Positions 49,377-59,112 of a stretch of DNA of 64,000 bases are shown piece after piece. Numbering within the stretch: the first letter of the stretch is position 1; every line of letters begins with the position of its first letter. The stretch spans positions 22,005 to 86,004 of the forward strand of contig NZ_NPKJ01000050.1 in NCBI RefSeq assembly GCF_002284575.1. Reading direction: 5' to 3'. The position numbers and the translations under genes are program-made. The notes beneath the pieces were generated by a model. That model was given only the letters and a program-made list of their open reading frames with translations. It was not told the origin of the DNA and made no database searches. Source of the stretch: Mesorhizobium temperatum. GTDB lineage: Bacteria > Pseudomonadota > Alphaproteobacteria > Rhizobiales > Rhizobiaceae.

Positions 49377-50585
49377 TTAGAACTTGACCTTCACCGAAGC
49401 TGAGCCGGCAAGGAGCAGATCGTCGTCGTACGTGTAGGTGATGGCATTTGCCGTATCGCCAACACCGGTGAAGGTTGACGACCCACTGGTCAGAACACCG
49501 ATCGAACCACCAAGTCTGACCTCGATCTTGTTGTTCGGCGAATAAGAAATGCCGCTGGCCACGGACCAGGTGTCCGACTGATAGCCGGAGGTCGTCGAGG
49601 TTCCACGGTCCCAGGTCAGCGAAACCGCGCCAGACAATTGGTCGGTGAACTTGTGAGCTATGCCGCCCGAAACCGTCCAGCCATCGCGATAAAGCAGATC
49701 GAAAGAAACGGGCGAGGGTGTACCGAAAACCGGGTTAATCACGCCGTTAATTGGAATAATTCCAAGCTTGCTCCACTCCTGCCAGCGAACCGAGCCAAAG
49801 GCCAACCAGCCAGGCGCTATACCGCTCTGCAGCTTGAATTCCACGGCCTGGGGTATCTCGGCCGAGGCGGAGACAGGGAACACTCCGGTAACATTTCCTA
49901 GCGGCCCACCTGCAAATCCGGTCGTGTCGACGGTTCCCGACAGTCCGTCATATTTGTAGCTCGAAGAGTACATCAAGCTTGCGCGCAAGGCGATTTCGGG
50001 AATTTCATAAGCGGCGCCCACGCGCCAACCCCATGCCTCGTCGGAAAGCTTGAATTTTCCGAGGCCGGTATTGCCGAAGGCCAGCAAGGTCTGGCGCGAC
50101 AGAAACGCATCGACCTCCTGGTAGGAGACGCCGCCGATGAACCGCAGGGAGCCCTTGCCGACGTTTATCTTGTAGGAGCAGGTAAGGCCGAAATCATTTG
50201 TTTTGACGTAGTATTCGACCGCGGTTGGCGAATAGGCGTTGTTCATTCCGAAGTCTGCCTCCGCACCATACGGTTCCGTATAGCTCGCAAGGCAATCCAC
50301 TGGTTCAAAAATGTTGGCCTTGATACCGATGCGCGGCACCGCATAGTCGCCGCCGACATCCACTGACGAAGACGACATTCCCGAGCCATCCAGGCGCTGC
50401 ACATTCTTCAGTGTGCGCTGTGGCGAAACATAGGTGACGCCGGCGTCGAACGAATATGGCGCGGCATCAAACAACTGGTCGATGTTGACACCGCCCCGGT
50501 CGAAGCCGCCCGCGTTCGCAACGCCCGAAATCAACAGCGAAAAGCACCCCGCCCCCAGCAGCGCTTTCAGACGCAAATTGTTCAT
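49377..50585 (-). CDS. OmpP1/FadL-family outer-membrane transporter
   Basis: A 402-residue beta-barrel with a signal peptide (ALLGAGCFSLLISGVANAG). The mature N-terminus GGFDRGGVNIDQLFDAAPYS is the FadL-type plug start, and the C-terminus ends LLAGSASVKVKF with the terminal Phe needed for barrel insertion. FadL proteins take up long-chain fatty acids or other hydrophobic compounds. It is monocistronic, with a long upstream gap. Confidence 0.9.
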   Translation of the reverse strand: MNNLRLKALLGAGCFSLLISGVANAGGFDRGGVNIDQLFDAAPYSFDAGVTYVSPQRTLKNVQRLDGSGMSSSSVDVGGDYAVPRIGIKANIFEPVDCLASYTEPYGAEADFGMNNAYSPTAVEYYVKTNDFGLTCSYKINVGKGSLRFIGGVSYQEVDAFLSRQTLLAFGNTGLGKFKLSDEAWGWRVGAAYEIPEIALRASLMYSSSYKYDGLSGTVDTTGFAGGPLGNVTGVFPVSASAEIPQAVEFKLQSGIAPGWLAFGSVRWQEWSKLGIIPINGVINPVFGTPSPVSFDLLYRDGWTVSGGIAHKFTDQLSGAVSLTWDRGTSTTSGYQSDTWSVASGISYSPNNKIEVRLGGSIGVLTSGSSTFTGVGDTANAITYTYDDDLLLAGSASVKVKF

Positions 50586-51018
50586 GACTCTCCTCCCCGA
50601 ATACGAATGGACGAAGCTAGAACCAATTCAGGTTAACGGCGCAACAACGAATTCTCGACGCGTACATGTACGCCTTCGCCGACCGCATTTTAGACAAAGT
50701 GACAGCTTCACCGCAGAGCGGGAAAACGGCTCATTTGGCTGCAAATCGAGAAAAAAACTCGGAAAACTCGCATGGAACGGCGCAAAAACGGCCCGTTTTG
50801 CGAGAACCAACCCCATTGTTACATTATGGCAACAATAGGGCTAAAACATTCCGTTTACGTCAAGATTTACGCTGCGGAATGCCTATTTTCGTGGCAGGAA
50901 CCCCGTCCGAAAAGCAGGTTCGGAGACTCGCGAACCTAGAGCATCGGCCCCAAAGCGGCGCCCGGTTTTGGGACAATGCGATGCTCAGAAAATCCGATTC
51001 TCAAACACCAGAGATAGG
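50586..51018. other. intergenic region between the porin and valS
   Basis: 433 bases with no supported gene. The left half should contain the porin promoter. The right part carries a rhizobial palindrome next to the valS stop. Confidence 0.6.
50938..50986. repeat. palindrome, AGAGCATCG type
   Basis: AGAGCATCGGCCCCAAA pairs imperfectly with the complementary TTTTGGGACAATGCGATGCTC. It is a variant of the rhizobial intergenic palindromes and may end the valS transcript. Confidence 0.7.
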
Positions 51019-53802
51019 TCAACCGGCTTCACGCACCCGTGTCAGCGCCACCGAAAGCTTTTCTTGCGCCTCGCGATATTCGGCGAGTTTTTCGCGCTCG
51101 GCTTCCACGACATCTTCCGGCGCGTTGGCGACGAATTTCTCGTTGGACAGCTTCTTGTGCAGGCGGGCGATCTCTTCGGTCACCTTGACCAATTCCTTCT
51201 GCAGCCGCGCCGCCTCGGCAGTAAGGTCGATCAGGCTGCCCAGCGGCAGGCAGATGGTCGCCTCGTTGAGCACGATCTGGGCGGAGCCTTTGGGCGCCGC
51301 ATCGACCAGCGAGATGTCGCCGACCCGTGCCAGCCGCTTGATGGCCGACGCCTGGCGCTCAAGCCTTTCGTGGGTTGCGGTATTTGCGCCGATCACCATC
51401 AGCGGCGCTATCGCCGCCGGCGGCACGTTCATTTCCGAGCGCACGGAGCGGATGCCCGAGACGAGATCGACCAGCCAGTTGATGTCGGCGGCCGCTGCCT
51501 CATCCTCAAAGTCTGGCGACGGCCACGCGGCATGGCAAAGCAGCGACGGCCGTTCCTTGCCCTCGCCTGATGTCTCAGCCCACAGCTCTTCGGTCATGAA
51601 TGGCATCATCGGATGCAGCAGCTTATAGATCTCGTCGAGCACGAAGGCGACACAAGCCCGGCTTTCGGCCTTGGCAGCCTCGTCCGGACCTGTGAACACC
51701 GGCTTCAGCAGTTCCAGGTACCAGTCGCAGAACAGGTTCCAGACGAAGCGGTAGGCCGCACCTGCAGCCTCATTGAACCGGTATGAGGTGATGCCGTCGG
51801 TGATTTCGCGCGCGGCGCGCGTCAGTTCGGTCAGGATCCAGCGGTTGACCGCCAGCTTGGCGTCGTTCAGCCAGAACTCATCGTTCCTCGCGACGTCGTT
51901 CATCTCGGCAAAACGCGTCGCGTTCCACAGCTTGGTGCCGAAGTTGCGGTAGCCGGCGATGCGGGCCGGATCGAGCTTCACGTCGCGCCCTTGCGCGGCC
52001 ATGACCGTCAGCGTGAAGCGCAGCGCGTCGGCGCCGTATTCGTCGATGAGTTCGAGCGGGTCGATGACGTTGCCTTTCGACTTCGACATCTTCTGCCCGT
52101 TCTTGTCGCGCACCAGCGCATGGACATAGACGGTGTGGAACGGCTCCTCGTCCATGAAATGCAGGCCCATCATCATCATGCGGGCGACCCAGAAGAAGAT
52201 GATGTCGAAACCGGTCACCAGCACGTCGGTCTGGTAGTAGGTCTTCAGCTCCGGCGTCTGGTCCGGCCAGCCAAGCGTCGAGAACGGCCACAGCGCCGAC
52301 GAGAACCATGTGTCGAGCACATCCTCGTCGCGGGTCAGGATCTCGCCCGGCTTGAAGTTTTCGAGCTTGTCCTCGACCCAGGCCTTCCATGGCCCTTCCA
52401 GCGCCAGATAATATTCGACGGCGGCTGCGAGCGCCTCCTCCTCGGTCTTCTCGACGAAGACGCGTCCGTCCGGCCCGTACCAGGCCGGGATCTGGTGACC
52501 CCACCAGAGCTGGCGCGAAATGCACCAGGGCTGGATGTTCTCCATCCAGTCGAAATAGGTCTTTTCCCAGTTTTTCGGCACGAAATTGGTACGGCCCTCG
52601 CGCACCGAGGCAATCGCCGGCTTGGCGAGCTCCGCCGCGTTCGCATACCATTGTTCGGTCAGGAACGGTTCGATCGGCACGCCGCCGCGATCGCCATGCG
52701 GCACGGCATGGCGATGCGGCTCGACCTTTTCGAGGAAACCGCCCGCTTCCATCAGCTCGACGATCTTTTTGCGCGCGACGAAACGATCGAGGCCGTCGAG
52801 CTCATCCCAGACGGCCTGGCGCTCGGGCGTCACCTCCAGCCCGGCGAGAAAGTCGTCATTGTCCGTGAGGGCGACCGCCGCCTCGACGGTGAGAATATTG
52901 ATCGCCGGCAGCTTGTGGCGCCTGCCGACCTCGAAGTCGTTGAAGTCATGCGCCGGCGTGATCTTGACCGCGCCGCTGCCCTTTTCCGGATCGGAATATT
53001 GGTCCGCCACCACCGGGATCTTGCGGCCGACGATCGGCAGGACGAGGTTCTTGCCGACCAGATGCCGGAAACGCTCGTCGTCGGGATGCACCGCCACCGC
53101 CGTATCGCCCAGCATCGTTTCGGGACGCGTCGTCGCTACGGTGATGAAGGTTTTTGGATTTTCCGGATCGAAAACCTCGCCCTCGACGGGATAGCGGAAA
53201 TGCCAGAGATTGCCGTTGACCTCCTGCTGTTCGACCTCGAGGTCGGAAATCGCAGTCAAGAGCTTCGGGTCCCAGTTCACAAGGCGCTTGTCCTTGTAGA
53301 TCAGGCCTTCCTTGTAGAGCGTGACGAACACTTCGAGCACCGCCTTGGACAGGCCCTCGTCCATGGTGAAACGCTCCCGGCTCCAGTCGGCGGAGGCTCC
53401 CAGCCGCTTCAACTGGTTGAGGATCGCGCCGCCGGATTCGGCTTTCCACTCCCAGACTTTCTCGATGAACTCATCGCGCGTCAGGTCGCGGCGGTGGATC
53501 TGCTTCTCCATGAGCTGGCGCTCGACCACCATCTGCGTGGCTATGCCGGCATGGTCCATGCCGGGCTGCCACAGCACGTTCTTGCCGCGCATGCGCTCGA
53601 AGCGCACTAGAATGTCCTGCAGCGTGTTGTTGAGCGCATGGCCCATATGCAGCGAACCGGTGACGTTCGGCGGCGGGATGACGATGGTGAAGGCTTCCGC
53701 GCCCTCCTCGGCGCCTGCGCCGGCACGAAACGCGTCGGCCTCCTCCCAGATTTTGGCGATCTTCGGCTCGACGATTTTAGCGTCGTAGGTTTTTTCGAGC
53801 AT
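51019..53802 (-). CDS. valS: valyl-tRNA synthetase
   Basis: A 927-residue class I synthetase. The HIGH motif is PPPNVTGSLHMGHALN, KMSKS is KMSKSKGNVIDP, the editing domain is in the middle (TTRPETMLGDTAVAVHP), and a C-terminal coiled-coil (AARLQKELVKVTEEIARLHKK) binds tRNA. ATG 53802 gives the usual MLEKTYDAKIVEPK; the longer frame is not needed. It lies downstream of popZ. Confidence 0.96.
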   Translation of the reverse strand: MLEKTYDAKIVEPKIAKIWEEADAFRAGAGAEEGAEAFTIVIPPPNVTGSLHMGHALNNTLQDILVRFERMRGKNVLWQPGMDHAGIATQMVVERQLMEKQIHRRDLTRDEFIEKVWEWKAESGGAILNQLKRLGASADWSRERFTMDEGLSKAVLEVFVTLYKEGLIYKDKRLVNWDPKLLTAISDLEVEQQEVNGNLWHFRYPVEGEVFDPENPKTFITVATTRPETMLGDTAVAVHPDDERFRHLVGKNLVLPIVGRKIPVVADQYSDPEKGSGAVKITPAHDFNDFEVGRRHKLPAINILTVEAAVALTDNDDFLAGLEVTPERQAVWDELDGLDRFVARKKIVELMEAGGFLEKVEPHRHAVPHGDRGGVPIEPFLTEQWYANAAELAKPAIASVREGRTNFVPKNWEKTYFDWMENIQPWCISRQLWWGHQIPAWYGPDGRVFVEKTEEEALAAAVEYYLALEGPWKAWVEDKLENFKPGEILTRDEDVLDTWFSSALWPFSTLGWPDQTPELKTYYQTDVLVTGFDIIFFWVARMMMMGLHFMDEEPFHTVYVHALVRDKNGQKMSKSKGNVIDPLELIDEYGADALRFTLTVMAAQGRDVKLDPARIAGYRNFGTKLWNATRFAEMNDVARNDEFWLNDAKLAVNRWILTELTRAAREITDGITSYRFNEAAGAAYRFVWNLFCDWYLELLKPVFTGPDEAAKAESRACVAFVLDEIYKLLHPMMPFMTEELWAETSGEGKERPSLLCHAAWPSPDFEDEAAAADINWLVDLVSGIRSVRSEMNVPPAAIAPLMVIGANTATHERLERQASAIKRLARVGDISLVDAAPKGSAQIVLNEATICLPLGSLIDLTAEAARLQKELVKVTEEIARLHKKLSNEKFVANAPEDVVEAEREKLAEYREAQEKLSVALTRVREAG

Positions 53803-54023
53803 AGGGAAATGGTCCGAGCTGTCGGGTTTTTGCTGGTCCGGTGTAAATCGGAAGGTTTTGGCCAAGTCAACCGCGAGGCGGCAGGCGAGCGGGCTCGCCT
53901 GCCATACAGATAGATCGGACAAGATCACAGGCAATGCCACTGCCGAGCCCGTAGGCATTGCATCGCGCATCAACGAAGACGCCGCCCGCAGCGGCGGGGT
54001 TCATCCGTCGACCGTCGGAATTA

Positions 54024-54926
54024 TTACTGCGCGCCGCGCGCCACGCGTTCGATTTCCTCGCGCACCAGCCGCTCGACCAGCGTCGGCAGATTGTTGTCCA
54101 GCCAGTCCTGCAGCATGGGCCTCAGCATCTCCTCGGCCATCTCGTCGAAGGTTTTCTTGCTGCGGCTGGCGAACGCATCGGAAAGCTCGCCGAAGGCGGC
54201 GGCAACTTGCCGGCCCGTATGTTCGGAAAGGATCGCCGGACGAGCCGATGGCGCCTCGCTTGCCGGGCGCGCCAACCCGCTTCGCGACGGGGCCGGCTCG
54301 AAAGCGGGTTCGGCCGCGTCGAAAACCTCGGGCTTCGGTTCGGCGTCCGGCGTCCGTCGCCCCTCGGCCGCGTCCGGGGCCGTGTCCGGCTTGGCCGCGG
54401 TCATCGCTTCGCCGACGGCGGCGATCTCACGCCGCCAATCGGCAACGATGCTGTCGGTCGTCTCCGCAACCCTTGCCATCGCAGGCGCATCTAGCTCTGG
54501 CTTGGCGGCCGGGACCGGTTCGGCCGCGACCCTGGCACCAGCAAGCGTCACGGGCGCTTTGACCGGAGCCGGATCGGAATGCACCCGCGGCTCCATGCGT
54601 GCGATGACGGGCTCGACGGCCGACGGTTGCGCCTGCACCTCGGTCAGCGTGACCGGCCCCCTGGCGTCCAATCCTGAACGCAATTCGGAGCGAAACGCGC
54701 TCACCTCCGGCGGCGCTCCGCCTCCCTCCGGCGGCGCCCCGCCTGCCGCCGCTGGCGCCCCGCCTACCGCCGGTGCCGGCACGGCAACCGACACCAAATC
54801 CTGCAAGAGGTCGTTCGCCTCATCCGGCTGCTTGCGGCCGGTATCGTTGTCCTCGATGATCCTCCGGATGGAAGCCAGTATCTCCTCCATGGAAGGTTCG
54901 CGCTGTACGCTGCTTGCCGTCGCCAT
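54024..54926 (-). CDS. popZ: PopZ-family polar organising protein (DUF2497)
   Basis: A 300-residue protein with the PopZ layout. A short N-terminal helix (SMEEILASIRRIIEDN) binds clients, a long Pro/Ala/Glu-rich disordered middle follows (including three GGAPP-like repeats near 57-80), and the C-terminal oligomerisation helices read EEMLRPMLQDWLDNNLP and LVERLVREEIERVARG. PopZ anchors chromosome origins and signalling proteins at cell poles. The ATG at 54926 is preferred over a GTG two codons upstream. Confidence 0.92.
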   Translation of the reverse strand: MATASSVQREPSMEEILASIRRIIEDNDTGRKQPDEANDLLQDLVSVAVPAPAVGGAPAAAGGAPPEGGGAPPEVSAFRSELRSGLDARGPVTLTEVQAQPSAVEPVIARMEPRVHSDPAPVKAPVTLAGARVAAEPVPAAKPELDAPAMARVAETTDSIVADWRREIAAVGEAMTAAKPDTAPDAAEGRRTPDAEPKPEVFDAAEPAFEPAPSRSGLARPASEAPSARPAILSEHTGRQVAAAFGELSDAFASRSKKTFDEMAEEMLRPMLQDWLDNNLPTLVERLVREEIERVARGAQ

Positions 54927-55062
54927 CGTCACATCCGCCGCCCTTGTGACTCGTTGCAGATTTCCTGTCCGGCCAAAGCCGGATTCGAATCATGGCGACA
55001 GGGTAACCGACGGATCGCGTTACGAGAATCCCCAATCTGAGGGCATGTTGGATTTCAACAGA

Positions 55063-55100
55063 TTAGAGCCCGCGCATTCCTTCGAACGCGCGGGCTCTAA
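55063..55100. repeat. 13-bp inverted repeat between tolC-like gene and popZ
   Basis: TTAGAGCCCGCGC at 55063-55075 pairs perfectly with 55088-55100 around a 12-base loop. Without a U-tract it is a weak terminator candidate for the TolC-type gene on the minus strand; it could also be a dispersed repeat. Confidence 0.6.
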
Positions 55101-55139
55101 TGCCTTGAAACTGGACGGGATTTGAAACTGCTGGCGCGA

Positions 55140-56540
55140 TCAGCGGCCGTCCGGGGTGCGCAGGCCGAACCACTTGTCCTTGACCGCATTGTAATGCTCT
55201 TCGGGTCTGTATTTCGTCACCTGAAGGGCGAGACGATCGACCGAAAGACGACCGACCGCCGAAAGGATGGCATAGCTCGCCACCACCAAATCGCGTTCCG
55301 AACTGGCCTGATTGATCTTGGCGGTGATGAGGGTGGCCTGGGCGTTGAGAACGTCGAGCGTGGTGCGCTGGCCGACATTGCGCTCCTCGATGACGCCGCT
55401 CAAGGCAAGCTGCGCGGCGGCGATCACCTGCCTGTTGGCCACCACGGTTTGCTGGGCGGCGATATATTGCGTCCACGCCGAGGTCACGGCTTGTCGCACG
55501 GTGTCGCGGCTGACATCGACCTCGATCCGGGCTTGGCTGAGCGATTCCTTATTCTGACGCACTATCGCCGACGTCCGCCCGCCCGAATAGATCGGTATAG
55601 TCAAGGTGGCACCGATGTTGGCCGAATTGGTTGTGCCATCCTGCCCCGTATCGGCAGAGCCCGGAATCGTTCTGCGATAGGCGCTGGAAACGCCGGCGGA
55701 AGCCGAAAGCTGCGGCAGCAGCGCGCCTTCGGCCGATTTCACCGAAAACGCCGCCGCGTCGACCAGATGCTGGGTGGCGAGGATGGCCGGGTGCTCAATG
55801 GATGCGATCGCGATCGCCGCATCGAGGTTCGACGGCAACAGCTTCGCCAGCGGCGAAGCGGCCCTGAGCCTGCCTGGCTCGTCGCCGACGATCTGGCGAT
55901 AGGTCGCAGCGCTTGCCAGCGCCTGCGCGCGGGCGGCGGCCAGTTCCGCCACAGCGGAGGAGCGCTCGGCATCGGCCTGTGCCACGTCGGTGCGGGTGCC
56001 TTCGCCGACGTCGAAGCGCGAACGCGCCGCGCGCGCCTGCTCGGTCAGGAACTGCAGGTTTTGCTCCGTCAGCACCGCCACTTGGCGATCGCGAATCACG
56101 TCCATGTAGGCGCTTGCCGCGTTGAACAGAATGTTCTCTTCGGTGTTGCGCAGGCTCTCGACCGAGGCGCGGACCTGCGCTTCGGCGGCGGCGACGTTGT
56201 TCCTGGTCTGAAAGCCGTCGAACAGGGTCTGGTCGATCTGGACGCCGAAGTTGCCGGTGGTCAACGAGATGTTTCGGTTCGGCCCGCTGCGGGGATTGAA
56301 ATGGCTTCTGGAGAAGTCGATGTCCGCGGATCCGGTGATGACCGGACGCCAGCCGGACTTGGCGATGGCGACGCCCTCGTCGGTGACGCGGACGCCGGCA
56401 CGAGCCGAATTGAGCTGGGAATTGTTCTGGTAGGCTTTTGAAAGTGCACCGAGAATGGTTTCCGCCGAGGCGGCCAGCGGAGAAAGCGCGGTCGCCGAGA
56501 AGAGGACGGCGGCAAAAAGGCTCTTGCGTAAAGACGGCAC
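55140..56540 (-). CDS. TolC-family outer-membrane efflux/secretion channel
   Basis: A 466-residue protein starting at GTG with GAGGGA upstream. A signal peptide (AAVLFSATALSPLAASAE) is followed by two outer-membrane factor repeats, e.g. LGALSKAYQNNSQLNSARAG and IVRQNKESLSQARIEVDVSR, each giving two strands and long helices. It would serve type I secretion or RND efflux. Synteny with a Pcm-like gene upstream and valS downstream is common in Rhizobiales. Confidence 0.9.
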   Translation of the reverse strand: MPSLRKSLFAAVLFSATALSPLAASAETILGALSKAYQNNSQLNSARAGVRVTDEGVAIAKSGWRPVITGSADIDFSRSHFNPRSGPNRNISLTTGNFGVQIDQTLFDGFQTRNNVAAAEAQVRASVESLRNTEENILFNAASAYMDVIRDRQVAVLTEQNLQFLTEQARAARSRFDVGEGTRTDVAQADAERSSAVAELAAARAQALASAATYRQIVGDEPGRLRAASPLAKLLPSNLDAAIAIASIEHPAILATQHLVDAAAFSVKSAEGALLPQLSASAGVSSAYRRTIPGSADTGQDGTTNSANIGATLTIPIYSGGRTSAIVRQNKESLSQARIEVDVSRDTVRQAVTSAWTQYIAAQQTVVANRQVIAAAQLALSGVIEERNVGQRTTLDVLNAQATLITAKINQASSERDLVVASYAILSAVGRLSVDRLALQVTKYRPEEHYNAVKDKWFGLRTPDGR

Positions 56541-56726
56541 GTTATTCCCTCATTCGTTTTGCATGGGAACCACACCGCGCCGGCTTCTCCCATTTGAGCA
56601 GCCGGCGCGATGTGTTTCAGGTCCCCTGCTGTCAGCCCCCAAAAGAACACCCCGGTTATGCGGATCAGCAACGATTGTTCAAGCGCAAGCGAACATGACA
56701 ACGCCTTTGCCGCAAGCCAAAATCAC

Positions 56727-57395
56727 TCAGAATTCAAACGCACGAGCACGTTCAAATCCCGGTAGTGGCTTAATTGCCGCATTAAATGCGCCTCTTCCGG
56801 TTACAACCCCCCTTGTTTTCAAAAACAATCGGGCCACACCCGAATTCCCCTGCCCTTCGACGGCGACGAGCCGGCCGCCTTCCGCAATCTGGTCGAGCAG
56901 CGATTCCGGCACTTTCTCCACGCTGCCGCCGATGAAAATGACGTCGTAGGGTGCTCCCGCGGCATGGCCTTCCGGCAGTGGTCCCTTGACCACGCTGACA
57001 TTGTCGCAGCCCAGCGCCGAAAGCGTCGACATGGCGGTCTCGGCCAATGCCGGATCGCTTTCCAGCGCAACGACCGACTTTGCCAGCCGCGACAGGATCG
57101 CCGTCGCATAGCCGGTGCCGCAGCCGACATCGAGCGCCGAATCGCGAGGGCCGATCTCGGCCAGTTGCATCAGCTTGGCCAGTGGCGAAGGCTCCATGAG
57201 ATAGCGTGGGCCGTCCGCTGCATTGGCAATGCGGATGTCCTCGTCGATATAGGCCAGATCGCGCTGGCCGGGGGCGACAAACGCCTCGCGCGGCACGACA
57301 AGCATCGCCTCGAGCAGCGGCGCGCTGGTCACGTCGGTGGTGCGGATCTGGCCATCGACCATTTTCACCCGACGTTCGGCAAAATCAGCGCTCAT
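56727..57395 (-). CDS. protein-L-isoaspartate O-methyltransferase-like protein
   Basis: A 222-residue SAM-dependent methyltransferase of the Pcm family: MVDGQIRTTDVTSAPLLEAM at the N-terminus, ALDVGCGTGYATAILSRL as motif I. The N-terminal motif MVDxQIR and location beside the tolC gene are typical for this alphaproteobacterial subgroup, whose substrate may differ from that of true Pcm at 29461. ATG 57395 gives the normal start. Confidence 0.88.
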   Translation of the reverse strand: MSADFAERRVKMVDGQIRTTDVTSAPLLEAMLVVPREAFVAPGQRDLAYIDEDIRIANAADGPRYLMEPSPLAKLMQLAEIGPRDSALDVGCGTGYATAILSRLAKSVVALESDPALAETAMSTLSALGCDNVSVVKGPLPEGHAAGAPYDVIFIGGSVEKVPESLLDQIAEGGRLVAVEGQGNSGVARLFLKTRGVVTGRGAFNAAIKPLPGFERARAFEF

Positions 57396-57502
57396 CTTCC
57401 AACCAATCCGCCCAAAACCAATCTGCTTGCCGCGCCAAGACCGCGGCGCATTTCGACCGGAACTCAAGCCCCCTGGCGCTGGTGCGCGGAAGCTTGGGCA
57501 TT

Positions 57503-57576
57503 TGGAGGCCTCGCCCGGAATCGAACCGGGGTGCAAGGATTTGCAGTCCTCTGCGTAACCACTCCGCCACGAGGCC
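57503..57576 (-). tRNA. tRNA-Cys (anticodon GCA)
   Basis: On the minus strand the 74-nt sequence begins GGCCTCGTGGCGGAGTGG, has the anticodon loop CTGCAAA with GCA, T-loop GGTTCGATTCC and encoded CCA. The acceptor GGCCTCG pairs with CGAGGCC. Confidence 0.96.
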
Positions 57577-57901
57577 TCATTGCTCCCGGCGTTCCACCCG
57601 GTTCCAATAGGTTGCGGCGAAAATGCCGTCAAGCGGCCATGGTGCATTCCGGACGGTTTCCCCTCGGCCATGATGCCACGCATCGAATCGTCGATACGCA
57701 TCCTGCAATTAAGATATTAGTTAATTGTTAAGTACGGAGTGGGGCAAAGGGAGGATCTGGACCTTACATAGGGTAGCAGAAGATCCGCCATTCTGAAAGG
57801 AGAGCTGCGAGGGCCGGAAAAAGCGCTCCGGGCATTGGCCAGATTTAGCCGAGCCGGAAAGACGCCCCTTCACGGAAGCTTGCCCCTGCAGTGCAAACCC
57901 G
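57577..57901. other. intergenic region
   Basis: About 325 bases between tRNA-Cys and a small membrane protein gene. It includes an A/T-rich stretch (about 57705-57735) that may contain the tRNA promoter. No gene is supported. Confidence 0.5.
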
Positions 57902-58162
57902 TCAGTTCGGCCGCCGCCGCCGCTCCCACCACACGACAAGCCGGCGCCGGTGGCGGCGCACCAAGGCAAACTCGTAGGAGAGCACCAGCAATCCGATCGG
58001 AATCATCCAGAATCCCAGGATCGGCAGGAAGCCGAGAATGCCGCCGAAGATCAGCACGACGCCGATCGCAATCCTGAGGCCGCGCGAACGCGGCATGGTG
58101 AACTGACGGCCGAAGACCGATATTTTCCGTGCCGGTGGATGGTTGTGGCTCGCTGCGCTCAT
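57902..58162 (-). CDS. small membrane protein of unknown function
   Basis: An 86-residue protein with a basic N-terminus, one or two helices (LRIAIGVVLIFGGILGFL; WMIPIGLLVLSYEFALV) and an arginine-rich C-terminus (RRHRRRLVVWWERRRRP). The glycine/proline-rich hairpin resembles PGPGW-type small proteins, but assignment is tentative. ATG 58162 gives a compact product; the frame extends upstream through the tRNA-Asn complement and is not coding there. Confidence 0.65.
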   Translation of the reverse strand: MSAASHNHPPARKISVFGRQFTMPRSRGLRIAIGVVLIFGGILGFLPILGFWMIPIGLLVLSYEFALVRRHRRRLVVWWERRRRPN

Positions 58163-58327
58163 GTCTGGTCGGTGATCCGTTCGGGCAAAGTAAAAGCACC
58201 AGGTGACGAAAGCCGCAACCGCGTTTTCGGTTCCGCGCACCCCGTCAGACGGCTCATATGAGGACGCGCGCACATGATTGCCAGAAATCGTGGCGCGAAA
58301 AAGCGTCGAAAAATACGAAATGCTTCT

Positions 58328-58356
58328 TTGCAAAGCCGAAACGGGTTTGCTATAGG
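58328..58356 (+). promoter_or_regulatory. sigma-70-type promoter candidate for tRNA-Asn
   Basis: TTGCAA (58328-58333), a 17-base spacer and TATAGG (58351-58356) lie 27 bases before the mature tRNA. Spacing is ideal; the -35 box deviates in two positions. Confidence 0.45.
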
Positions 58357-58383
58357 CTGCGCCACTCACATGAGAGCCTCTGT

Positions 58384-58458
58384 TCCCCGGTAGCTCAGTG
58401 GTAGAGCAACCGGCTGTTAACCGGTTGGTCGCTGGTTCGAATCCGGCCCGGGGAGCCA
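58384..58458 (+). tRNA. tRNA-Asn (anticodon GTT)
   Basis: The 75-nt cloverleaf starts TCCCCGGTAGCTCAGTGG, has anticodon loop CTGTTAA with GTT, T-loop GGTTCGAATCC and encoded CCA. Accessory DNA begins directly behind it, making it a candidate integration site. Confidence 0.97.
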
Positions 58459-58615
58459 ACATTTCCAAACACTTAGCTGAACGATCACTGCGCTCAACAA
58501 TTGACAAGCCCTCTCAGGGCAACAATTGGGGCAACACCGAAGATTCGTTGAACCAGTCGTCGCTTCCATTCAGGTTCCGTGCGATTGTCCCCGCCTGTGG
58601 GTGGGGGAGACTGGC

Positions 58616-59110
58616 TTGGACACTTTGATAGCGTCGGCAGCGCTGGCTTTATCTCTCGTTGCTCTTGTCATGTCCGTCTACTTTTGGAGGCGGCAATTTA
58701 GGCCCATCGTCACGGCGATGGTGAAAACCCACGCCGGTGGCAATAACGGGATTGCCTATATTCTCGTCGTACTCAATTCCGGTTCCATTCCAGCCCGTGA
58801 TATCAAGTTCGAGGTCGTCAGCCAGGTCGCCTTGGCTGATTCTTTCGGCTCCGGTGCCGACGGGGACAACAAGAAGAGGTGGCTGGCTTGCTTTGATGCG
58901 ACCACAGTAATCCCCCTACTCCACAATGGAGCGCACCTTTCATGCTCATTCGGTGCGACGGAGGAAGGCGACCGAGGTTTTTGGAAGAACCGTCGCGCCG
59001 AGATCCCTATCATAATTCGCTACAAGGGCTGGTTCGGCAAGGCCTACGATGAGCGCCAAACCCTGCGGATTGTCGACTCTGACAGTTTCACGGGATTCAT
59101 GTGGGCGTGA
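58616..59110 (+). CDS. membrane-anchored hypothetical protein
   Basis: A 164-residue protein with an N-terminal helix (LIASAALALSLVALVMSVYFW) and a beta-rich domain (IAYILVVLNSGSIPARDIKFEV). I choose TTG at 58616 because GGGGGAG lies eight bases before it and the helix starts there; the longer frame lacks a better start. No family is recognised. The stop overlaps a possible GTG start of the next gene. Confidence 0.6.
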   Translation: MDTLIASAALALSLVALVMSVYFWRRQFRPIVTAMVKTHAGGNNGIAYILVVLNSGSIPARDIKFEVVSQVALADSFGSGADGDNKKRWLACFDATTVIPLLHNGAHLSCSFGATEEGDRGFWKNRRAEIPIIIRYKGWFGKAYDERQTLRIVDSDSFTGFMWA

Positions 59111-59112
59111 AG